Positions 1-5,301 of a DNA stretch of 6,138 nt are shown here, piece after piece. Source of the DNA: an uncultured Chlorobiaceae bacterium (GTDB lineage Bacteria > Bacteroidota > Chlorobiia > Chlorobiales > Chlorobiaceae); NCBI GenBank assembly GCA_903929845.1, contig CAIYWF010000079.1, positions 1 through 6,138 on the forward strand. Reading direction: 5' to 3'. The notes under the pieces were generated by a model, which did not search any database, was not told the origin of the DNA, and saw nothing but the letters and a program-made list of their open reading frames with translations. Both the position numbers and the translations under genes were made by a program. The first letter of the stretch is position 1. Each line of letters opens with the position of its first letter.

Positions 1-21
1 AAATTCAGGAAAACGCAGCTT
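1..21 (-). repeat. Second copy of the hsdS internal repeat (KLRFPEF)
   Basis: The last seven codons in the window encode KLRFPEF, matching RLRFPEF near the protein start. The two 21-base segments are identical at 17 positions by direct comparison. HsdS proteins are two pseudo-symmetric half-subunits, each with a recognition domain and a helix, and this repeat marks where the second half begins. The second recognition domain should therefore lie just left of the window. Confidence 0.8.
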
Positions 22-687
22 GGGCAGGGTTTCGCCTTCTGCCGGGAAAAGCTGTTGCATCAGCCCTTTTTTATGGGTCTTGAGCGTGTTGAGCTTTTGC
101 GTTTGGGCGGTGATCAGTTCGTCTATGGATGAAAGGCAGTCAGCGATTTGTTGTTGTTCGAGAGGAGAAGGGAAACTGACTTCAAATTTTTCCAAGTCGC
201 CTTTTGAAAATCCTTTAATTGATGTGCCTTGGCCTAAGGATATCAGTGCTGATTTATTTGCAATAAAAAAATATCCAAGAAAATAGTTGTAAATCTTCTT
301 AGGCAGGAAGTTCGTAAAGTCTTGGCTCGTACATACATCTTTATCATTTACAGCCAACTTTCCAGTGCCAACCCTTGAAACAAATAAAACACTACCCTTT
401 GGAACTATTTTGGTTGCAGATTCCGATATTGATTTCTCGTTGATAAATCTCGTGACTGAAATGGTATAGATATCGTCTTCGTAAATATCTGAACTTGAAA
501 TCCAAGGTATATCCCCCTGCCAATATTCAGTTACAGATTTATCTGGTGTTCCACCCCCACTTAGCTTACCAAGCTCGCCTAATTTCTTAACTGCCCAATC
601 ATCCCGAAACTCCGGAAACCGCAGCCTGGGCTTCAATTCGCATTTTATTGTTTGTGTCATAGTCACGGCCTCTTCTTTATTGCTCAT
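1..687 (-). CDS. hsdS: Type I restriction-modification specificity subunit HsdS (partial, 3' end beyond left edge)
   Basis: HsdS is the DNA-recognition subunit of a type I restriction-modification complex; it positions the methyltransferase (HsdM) and motor/nuclease (HsdR) on a bipartite target. I translated the minus strand by hand: the frame stays open from 687 to position 1 (229 codons, roughly half of a usual ~400-residue HsdS). Seen in order: RLRFPEF at residues 21-27; a first target-recognition domain from about 40 to 170 containing SGGGTP, a YWQGDIPWISSSDI-like stretch and GQGTSIKGF; then PSPLEQQQIADCLSSID, the usual end of a recognition domain; then a long helix to about 213 ending in KKGLMQQLFP; then KLRFPEF, opening the second half. 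Start 687 gives MSNKEEAV..., overlaps the hsdR stop by 11 bases and follows GGAGG at only 3 nt. An in-frame ATG at 660 has AGAGG at 8 nt and is the alternative. The exact target sequence cannot be predicted. Family call is firm; the start is not. Confidence 0.93.
   Translation of the reverse strand, partial: MSNKEEAVTMTQTIKCELKPRLRFPEFRDDWAVKKLGELGKLSGGGTPDKSVTEYWQGDIPWISSSDIYEDDIYTISVTRFINEKSISESATKIVPKGSVLFVSRVGTGKLAVNDKDVCTSQDFTNFLPKKIYNYFLGYFFIANKSALISLGQGTSIKGFSKGDLEKFEVSFPSPLEQQQIADCLSSIDELITAQTQKLNTLKTHKKGLMQQLFPAEGETLPKLRFPEF
607..627 (-). repeat. First copy of the hsdS internal repeat (RLRFPEF)
   Basis: Encodes RLRFPEF just before the first target-recognition domain of hsdS; 17 of 21 bases match the copy at 1-21. 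Conserved repeats flanking recognition domains are typical sites for domain swapping by recombination in type I systems. That role here is inferred, not shown. Confidence 0.8.
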
Positions 688-695
688 ACGCCTCC
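669..695 (-). promoter_or_regulatory. Two competing ribosome binding sites for hsdS
   Basis: On the minus strand GGAGG (695-691) lies inside the hsdR C-terminal codons, 3 nt before ATG 687. AGAGG (673-669) lies 8 nt before the in-frame ATG 660. The first has the stronger core but tight spacing; the second has good spacing. Either start would be translationally coupled to hsdR termination at 679-677. Confidence 0.5.
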
Positions 696-3676
696 AACCC
701 CGATATTTCGCGCCCTTGGGCAAGTTTGTGCAGCAGCGGAATCAGCTCTTCCATCAGGGCCAGCTCTTTTTGCCTTCTCTGTTTCCAGTTGAGCCCAAGC
801 GGGGTGAGCAAATCGGTCAGGTGTTCGCCGTCGAAGATCATTCGCTGCATGATGCCCTCCACAAAGGCTTGCAGCACGGAATTTTCCAGCCCATGCTTGT
901 CGGCAATTTCAGCCAGTTGTTGAGCGCTCTTTTCGGCCTTGAAGGTTTCGTAGCCCTGACGGATGTCACTCTCTTTCAACCCTTCACCTGACTTCAGTGT
1001 GCTGATATAGTCGGCGATCTCTTCGCGCATCTCGATGAGGTTGGCTTCAGACTCGATCAAGCCGATGAGTTCGGTGCGGGTCATCTTCTGTTTGCCGGGT
1101 GTTTGCTGCGAGTAGTTTGCTATCAGGCCCATGATGTAGTCGTAATCAATCATGGCTGAGGCAAAGAGCACGAATTCAAAGTCGAGTTGCTGCACTTCCT
1201 GGCCGTCGCCGCCTTTGCTTTGCTGGGCTTTCAAGCGCTGTGCGGTTTCGAGATAGACGCCACGGAAGGCTTGCAACTGCTCTGTTGGGATGACCTGCTC
1301 GATGCTGGCGGTGTTTTCCGGCGTCAGGTCGGTGTACTGGTCGAGCTGGGTTTTGAGGCGCTGTACCTCCTTGAAGAGGTTGATGAACTGGCCACGTGCT
1401 GCGTCGCCCTTGAGGTTTGGCACCTCTTGAGGGGCGCATTTCAGCCCCTGGGAGTGCATGAAGTCATCCAGTTTTTTAACGGCTGTCTCCAGCTTGCCAA
1501 TGACAACTGGCGCCTTGTCAACCAGCCAGATCTCTTTGGCGCCGTCGGTTTTTTCGCCGGAAAAAAGGGCGATGGCCAGGTTGACCGCTTCCTGCTGCTG
1601 GCGGAAGTCGAGAATGCTGCCGTAGGGCTTGGTGCCGTTCAGCACGCGATTGGTACGGGAGAAGGCCTGAATCAGTCCGTGGTACTTGAGGTTTTTATCT
1701 ACATACAGGGTGTTCAAGAATTTCGAGTCGAAGCCGGTGAGCAGCATGTCAACCACAATCACAACGTCGATCTTTTGCGCGTGCGGCAAATCCTGATTGG
1801 GGTATTGCTGATCTTTGATGCGCTTTTGGAGATCCTGATAGTAGAGGTCGAATTCGTCGATTCGGTGGTTGGTGCCGTAGCGGGCGTTATAGTCGGCGAT
1901 AATGGCTTTCAAAGCCGCTTTTTTTTCCTCCGGGGCCTCCTGATTGTCGGCCTTTTCCTGCGGCAGATCTTCCTGGAGCTGCTTGATGTCGGCCACATTC
2001 TTTTCGTTTCGATTCCCGGCATCACCAGCAGTGGCCTGTGCTGGGGGGGAAAAGACGCAGGCGATGTTCAGTGGCTGGAAGTTGCCATCTTCAACCTTTT
2101 TTTTCGCCTGAATCGTCTTGAACAGCTCGTGATAGGCAATGGCATCGTTGATGGAGACCGTGGCCAGAAGGGCGTTGAACTTGCGCCCATAGGTGGCGGT
2201 ATGGTGTTTTTCAAGTATGGCTTCGACGATGGCTTTTTTGGCCAGCGTTTCACCAGGCTTGGGCGTGCTTTTGCCTTCGGGCTTGTAATAGTCTATATGG
2301 AAGCGCAGGACGTTGTTGTCTTCGATGGCATGGGTGATGGTGTAGGCGTGCAGTTGCTGCTGGAAGATCTCTTCCGTGGTTTTCCAGGAGGCCTGCTGCC
2401 CTTCAATCTGCTGACAGGTGGCGTTTTCAGGAAAGATGGGCGTGCCGGTAAAGCCGAAGAGCTGAGCCTTGGGGAAAAATTCCTTGATCGCCTTGTGGTT
2501 CTCCCCAAATTGCGAGCGGTGGCATTCGTCAAAGATGAAGACGATGCGTTTATTGCGCAACTGTTCCAGCCGCTCCTTGTAGTTGCGCTTGTTGCTGCCA
2601 TCCAGGGCAAGGCCGAGCTTCTGAATGGTGGTAACGATCACCTTGTTGGCATAATCATCGGAGAGCAACCGATGAACAAGGGTTTCAGTATTGGTGTTCT
2701 CTTCGACGCACCCCTCCTGAAACTTGTTGAACTCCTCCCGCGTCTGCCGGTCGAGGTCTTTGCGGTCTACCACAAAGAGGCATTTGTCGATATCCGGGTT
2801 ATCCTTGAGCAACGTGGATGCCTTGAAGGAGGTGAGTGTTTTGCCGCTGCCGGTGGTGTGCCAGACGTAGCCGTTGCCGCTGTTCTGGTGAATGCACTCG
2901 ACGATAGCCTTGACAGCATATATCTGGTAAGGACGCATCATCATCAGCTTTTGCTCGCTGGCCACCAGCACCATGTAGCGGCTGATCATTTCGCCAAGGG
3001 TGCATTTGGCGAGGAACTTTTCGGCGAAGCTGTCGAGATGGGTGATCTTCTTGTTGTCCTCCCCGGCAAACTGGTAGAGCGGCAGAAAACGCTCGTCGGC
3101 GTTGAAGCTGAAGTGGTGGCTGTTGTTGTTGGCAAAGTACCAGGTATCGGTGCGGTTGCTGACGATGAAGAGTTGCATAAAGCAGAGCAGTGTTTTGCTG
3201 TAACCATTGCCGGGGTCGTTTTTGTATTCGACAATCTGCTGCATGGCCCGGCGCGGGCTTATAGCCAACGTTTTCAGCTCTATTTGTACCACCGGCACGC
3301 CGTTGATGAGGAGCAACACATCGTAGCGGTGATGGCTGTTATTGGTGTTGATGCGAAGCTGGTTGACTACCTCAAAGCTGTTTTTGCACCACTCTTTGAT
3401 GTTGACCAAGGTGTAATGCAGCGTTGTGCAATTGTCGCGCTCGAAGCTGTTGCGCTCGCGCAGATGGCGAGCAGCGGCGAAGACGTCCGGGGTGACGATC
3501 TGATCCAGCAAGCGGGCAAACTCTGCATCCGTCAGATGCACTCGATTGAGCGCCTCAAACTTTTCGCGGAAGTTCTTCTCCAGTGCGTCCCTGTCGCTGA
3601 TGTCCGGGCGATAGCTGTACTTGAGATCTTGCAGTTTGTCGATCAGGCCTTGTTCAATCTGTTGTTCTGTTGCCAT
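677..3676 (-). CDS. hsdR: Type I restriction enzyme HsdR: endonuclease and ATP-dependent DNA translocase subunit
   Basis: HsdR is the motor and nuclease of a type I restriction complex: after HsdS/HsdM bind an unmethylated target it pulls DNA in using ATP and cleaves at a distance. At 999 residues it is close to EcoR124I HsdR (about 1038). Nuclease (PD-(D/E)xK): D119, E133 and K135 in QIELK, then QQIVEY (Q147...Y151); these intervals match EcoR124I D151/E165/K167 and Q179/Y183. Translocase: Q-motif RPYQ 248-251; Walker A HTTGSGKT 273-280; motif Ia VDRKDLDRQ 303-311; DECH box 383-386; motif III FGFTGTP 407-413; LLTGFD 645-650; motif VI QAFSRTNR 670-677. A charged, probably flexible segment spans about 545-595. 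The C-terminal helical region from about 760 should contact the methyltransferase core. ATG 3676 has AGGA 7 nt upstream. No frameshift or missing catalytic residue is seen, so the subunit should be active. It is first in the minus-strand operon, before hsdS; hsdM is not visible. Confidence 0.97.
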   Translation of the reverse strand: MATEQQIEQGLIDKLQDLKYSYRPDISDRDALEKNFREKFEALNRVHLTDAEFARLLDQIVTPDVFAAARHLRERNSFERDNCTTLHYTLVNIKEWCKNSFEVVNQLRINTNNSHHRYDVLLLINGVPVVQIELKTLAISPRRAMQQIVEYKNDPGNGYSKTLLCFMQLFIVSNRTDTWYFANNNSHHFSFNADERFLPLYQFAGEDNKKITHLDSFAEKFLAKCTLGEMISRYMVLVASEQKLMMMRPYQIYAVKAIVECIHQNSGNGYVWHTTGSGKTLTSFKASTLLKDNPDIDKCLFVVDRKDLDRQTREEFNKFQEGCVEENTNTETLVHRLLSDDYANKVIVTTIQKLGLALDGSNKRNYKERLEQLRNKRIVFIFDECHRSQFGENHKAIKEFFPKAQLFGFTGTPIFPENATCQQIEGQQASWKTTEEIFQQQLHAYTITHAIEDNNVLRFHIDYYKPEGKSTPKPGETLAKKAIVEAILEKHHTATYGRKFNALLATVSINDAIAYHELFKTIQAKKKVEDGNFQPLNIACVFSPPAQATAGDAGNRNEKNVADIKQLQEDLPQEKADNQEAPEEKKAALKAIIADYNARYGTNHRIDEFDLYYQDLQKRIKDQQYPNQDLPHAQKIDVVIVVDMLLTGFDSKFLNTLYVDKNLKYHGLIQAFSRTNRVLNGTKPYGSILDFRQQQEAVNLAIALFSGEKTDGAKEIWLVDKAPVVIGKLETAVKKLDDFMHSQGLKCAPQEVPNLKGDAARGQFINLFKEVQRLKTQLDQYTDLTPENTASIEQVIPTEQLQAFRGVYLETAQRLKAQQSKGGDGQEVQQLDFEFVLFASAMIDYDYIMGLIANYSQQTPGKQKMTRTELIGLIESEANLIEMREEIADYISTLKSGEGLKESDIRQGYETFKAEKSAQQLAEIADKHGLENSVLQAFVEGIMQRMIFDGEHLTDLLTPLGLNWKQRRQKELALMEELIPLLHKLAQGREISGLEAYEQ
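1919..1926 (-). other. Second A8 tract in hsdR
   Basis: Minus-strand codons 584-586 (GAA AAA AAA) contain A8, also in phase for a -1 slip. The -1 frame meets TAA after ten more codons. The tract falls in the charged 545-595 segment of HsdR. A C7 tract lies at 2049-2043, so three homopolymer runs cluster within about 190 bp. Confidence 0.4.
2097..2104 (-). other. A8 tract forming an in-phase slippery heptamer in hsdR
   Basis: Minus-strand codons 525-527 read AAA AAA AAG, giving the heptamer A AAA AAG in the phase used by dnaX-type -1 frameshifting. In the -1 frame the next codons are GGT then TGA, so a slip would end the protein at 528 residues, after the nuclease and the first helicase motifs. 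No strong stimulatory hairpin or upstream Shine-Dalgarno was recognised. Confidence 0.4.
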
Positions 3677-3683
3677 GCGTATA

Positions 3684-3687
3684 TCCT
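3684..3687 (-). promoter_or_regulatory. hsdR ribosome binding site
   Basis: AGGA on the minus strand, 7 nt before ATG 3676. It supports that start, which also gives a normal HsdR N-terminus. By contrast, the three plus-strand genes in this window lack an obvious Shine-Dalgarno sequence. Confidence 0.6.
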
Positions 3688-3765
3688 GAATGCTTTACCC
3701 AAATTATTACCATAAGCAACAGAAACCCCGTGAGTTTGATAGCTTATTGAGTCAAACCGTGTAAT

Positions 3766-3795
3766 CTTTCCTGTCTCATGATGAGGAGCGGAAGG
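3766..3795. repeat. Imperfect inverted repeat in the hsdR leader/promoter region
   Basis: Outer arms CTTTCC (3766-3771) and GGAAGG (3790-3795) pair with one G-T wobble. Inner arms CTCAT (3775-3779) and ATGAG (3781-3785) pair perfectly around one central base. An asymmetric internal loop lies between them. No T-run follows on either strand, so it is not a standard intrinsic terminator. It could be an operator or a leader hairpin of the hsdR transcript, or chance. Confidence 0.4.
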
Positions 3796-3833
3796 ATAAA
3801 TACTTGCGGAAAAACAGTGGAACAAATGCGGAA
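3788..3833 (+). repeat. Four G(C/T)GGAA direct repeats (possible operator)
   Basis: GCGGAA at 3788-3793, GCGGAA at 3806-3811, GTGGAA at 3817-3822 and GCGGAA at 3828-3833. The last three are spaced 11 bp start to start, about one helical turn, and the last two extend to a ten-base match with one difference (G(T/C)GGAACAAA). They lie immediately downstream of the candidate minus-strand -10 box, where a bound protein would block hsdR transcription. The operator role is inference. Confidence 0.45.
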
Positions 3834-3843
3834 CAAAATGTTT

Positions 3844-3849
3844 ATTATA
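3844..3849 (-). promoter_or_regulatory. Candidate -10 box for hsdR
   Basis: A perfect TATAAT on the minus strand in an AT-rich block. No good -35 hexamer is found 16-19 bp upstream, so it would depend on an activator or on A-tract upstream contacts. It would give a leader of about 160 nt before ATG 3676. Confidence 0.35.
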
Positions 3850-3884
3850 TTTAATTTTTTAGTCTCACGTTTTCTCTTCACTTA

Positions 3885-3911
3885 TTGACCGCGCTCTCCT
3901 TTTTTGATAAA
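3885..3911 (+). promoter_or_regulatory. Candidate sigma70-type promoter for mreC-mreD-mrdA
   Basis: TTGACC (3885-3890, five of six to consensus) is followed after 15 bp by GATAAA (3906-3911, four of six); TAAAAG at 3908-3913 would give 17-bp spacing instead. It lies about 35 bp before the mreC start. It is the best plus-strand candidate in the gap, but the -10 match is weak. Confidence 0.35.
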
Positions 3912-3944
3912 AGACAAATGTAATAAAAAACCGGAATATGAACC

Positions 3945-4787
3945 GTGAGGAAGTTTTTCATCCTTTTTTCTAAGTACAATACCTACCTGCTTTTTGTGAT
4001 ATACTGCAGTATATCAGTTCTTTTCATGAAGCTTCAGAATGATAACGTACTGACCAAGTTGCGCACCAGCGGCCTGGAATTCAGCGCTGTCATTAATGAA
4101 AAGCTGATGAGCCTCACCTATCTTTTTACGCTCAATAAAGAAAACGAAAGGCTGATGCGGGTAAATACCTATCTGCTGACCAAAGTACTGAACTTTGAAA
4201 CTGCGGCTGTTGATGAACGGAACCGCAGAAAAATACTTAATGACACAACATTCAACCCCTCCGGGTATATCATTGCAAGGGTTGTTGATCGCAAATTCAG
4301 CGATCATGATAACATGCTGCTGATTAATGCCGGATGGAAAAACGGAATCCAAAAAGACATGACCGTTCTGGTGCCGGAGGGACTGGTAGGACGGGTAACG
4401 TCTGTCTCTGAACATTTTGCAAAAGTAATGCCTGTTATCAACACTGATTTCAAGGTCAGTGTTGTATCCGACTCATCCAACTGTATGGGCCTTCTCAGTT
4501 GGAGTGGGGGCAAGGAGTTCATCACCCAGGTTGAACACATTCCCATAAGCAGCCACCTCAAACTTAACGAACGGATGGTCACTTCAGACTTCAGTACATT
4601 TTCTGTTCGCGGCATTCCAGTCGGGAGAGTTGTACGTATTAAACCGGATAAACTCTTCTATACTGTCGATGTTTGGCTTGCTGTGGATTTTTCATCCCTG
4701 ACCCAGGTACTGATTGCCCCGCTGAAAATAGAACCGGAAAAAGTCAAGATCACTACCGATAGCACGCTTAATGAGCAGTTCCCTTAA
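3945..4787 (+). CDS. mreC: Rod shape-determining protein MreC
   Basis: MreC is a bitopic inner-membrane protein of the elongasome; its periplasmic part binds and activates PBP2 and links it to MreB filaments through MreD. The 280-residue protein shows a short cytoplasmic start (MRKFF), one membrane helix at about 12-28, a predicted coiled coil at about 45-100 (dimerisation), and the paired beta domains of the MreC family from about 108 to 265. Family signatures are LLINAGWKNGIQKDMTVLVPEGLVGRV (125-151) and MVTSDFSTFSVRGIPVGRV (211-229). It is shorter than E. coli MreC (367) but has the full core. The start is GTG at 3945, the first possible start after an in-frame TGA at 3939; the next ATG (4026) would delete the membrane helix. 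Only a weak GGAA precedes it. An out-of-frame ATG at 3938 opens an 11-codon reading frame across this start. mreD follows after 16 bp. Confidence 0.95.
   Translation: MRKFFILFSKYNTYLLFVIYCSISVLFMKLQNDNVLTKLRTSGLEFSAVINEKLMSLTYLFTLNKENERLMRVNTYLLTKVLNFETAAVDERNRRKILNDTTFNPSGYIIARVVDRKFSDHDNMLLINAGWKNGIQKDMTVLVPEGLVGRVTSVSEHFAKVMPVINTDFKVSVVSDSSNCMGLLSWSGGKEFITQVEHIPISSHLKLNERMVTSDFSTFSVRGIPVGRVVRIKPDKLFYTVDVWLAVDFSSLTQVLIAPLKIEPEKVKITTDSTLNEQFP
3997..4016. repeat. Perfect 20-bp palindrome inside mreC
   Basis: The ten bases TGATATACTG are followed directly by their exact reverse complement, centred on CTGCAG. It encodes part of the MreC membrane helix (residues 18-24, VIYCSIS), about 50 nt after the start codon. 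By simple base-frequency reasoning (4^-10 per position) about 0.006 such palindromes are expected in a window this size. It could be a dimeric-protein binding site or a short mRNA hairpin near the start codon; no function is shown. Confidence 0.75.
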
Positions 4788-4803
4788 TATCAATCACTGA
4801 CTT

Positions 4804-5298
4804 GTGACAAAAGCTTTTTCGTTCTCTCTCATTATACTCTGCATTGCCTCAGCATTGTTTCAGGAGTTTGGCTTGACTCGTCTGACGTTCTTTAATGTCT
4901 CTCCTGATGCTGTTACTGTTTTTCTCGGTTTTCTTGCAGTCTCTGCCGGTCAAAGGGCCAGCACCAGTTTTGGGTTTGCTGTTGGCATCCTGACAGGCAT
5001 TTTATCAGGAAACATGGGGTTGAATATGCTTTCAAGAACTGTCGAAGGTTTTATCGCCGGTTATTTCCATATCCCCGAAGACAGTCATGCAACGGCAAAA
5101 CAAAAAACAAGAAGATTCTTTAGCGCCGTCGTCATTGCCGGGTTCTGTGGCAACGCTGTCATCGCCGCAGGATACAATCCTCTTGGCCTTTCGCCCGCCT
5201 ACAGGGTAGTTGTTCTCGGACTTCTTGAATCTTTTATCACCCTTATCCTTGCCGTTATCCTGCACTGGCTCTTTTTGAAAAAATCACTTGTCGACTGA
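4804..5298 (+). CDS. mreD: Rod shape-determining protein MreD
   Basis: MreD is a small multi-pass inner-membrane protein that works with MreC and the RodA/PBP2 synthase in lateral wall growth. The 164 residues match the family length (about 160-170). Hydrophobic segments are seen near 5-22, 34-50, 53-70, 105-124 and 133-158, consistent with about five membrane passes. The stretch GFAVGILTGILSGNMGLNML (57-76) followed by EGFIAGYF fits the family pattern of a glycine-rich helix, a short loop, then another GF/YxAG helix. A basic loop (KQKTRR, 99-104) is probably cytoplasmic. The start is GTG at 4804, just after an in-frame TGA (4798-4800); no Shine-Dalgarno is evident, so coupling to mreC translation is likely. 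It lies 16 bp after mreC and 3 bp before mrdA. Sequence conservation in MreD is low, so position supports the call strongly. Confidence 0.92.
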   Translation: MTKAFSFSLIILCIASALFQEFGLTRLTFFNVSPDAVTVFLGFLAVSAGQRASTSFGFAVGILTGILSGNMGLNMLSRTVEGFIAGYFHIPEDSHATAKQKTRRFFSAVVIAGFCGNAVIAAGYNPLGLSPAYRVVVLGLLESFITLILAVILHWLFLKKSLVD

Positions 5299-5301
5299 AC
5301 G

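Larger units (their letters stand above)
3677..3944. other. Divergent intergenic region between hsdR and mreC
   Basis: 268 bp separate the divergent starts of hsdR and mreC. No convincing protein gene is present; a 60-codon TTG-start frame on the minus strand (3825-3643) runs into hsdR and resembles nothing I recognise. Contents from left to right: hsdR ribosome site (3684-3687); inverted repeat GTTTGA/TCAAAC (3734-3739 and 3752-3757); imperfect inverted repeat 3766-3795; G(C/T)GGAA repeats 3788-3833; AT-rich block 3841-3860 with a minus-strand TATAAT; candidate mreC promoter 3885-3911. mreB is not here, and no terminator with a T-tract was recognised. Confidence 0.8.

Noticed and set aside
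1187..3715. 842-codon open frame on the plus strand opposite hsdR
   Set aside because: It is in exact antisense register with hsdR, so its openness follows from hsdR lacking TTA/CTA/TCA codons. Its translation has no recognisable domain, while hsdR carries all catalytic motifs.
3734..3757. GTTTGA/TCAAAC inverted repeat with a 12-base spacer before hsdR, containing a minus-strand TTGACT resembling a -35 box
   Set aside because: No -10-like hexamer lies 16-18 bp downstream of TTGACT (CACGGG occurs there), and 6-bp arms with a long spacer are common by chance.
3643..3825. 60-codon minus-strand frame before and overlapping the hsdR start
   Set aside because: It begins at TTG with no ribosome site, overlaps the hsdR start out of frame, and resembles nothing known; it occupies the probable hsdR leader.
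3817..3833. GTGGAA/GCGGAA pair as MraZ-type binding boxes
   Set aside because: As I recall, MraZ sites are TGGG-type repeats with about 10-bp period upstream of the division cluster; these lack the GGG core, have 11-bp period, and are not next to mraZ.
4286..4306. 7-bp inverted repeat TGATCGC/GCGATCA with a 7-base loop in mreC
   Set aside because: Several 7-bp hairpins with short loops are expected by chance in 6 kb, and it lies mid-gene with no T-run or regulatory context.
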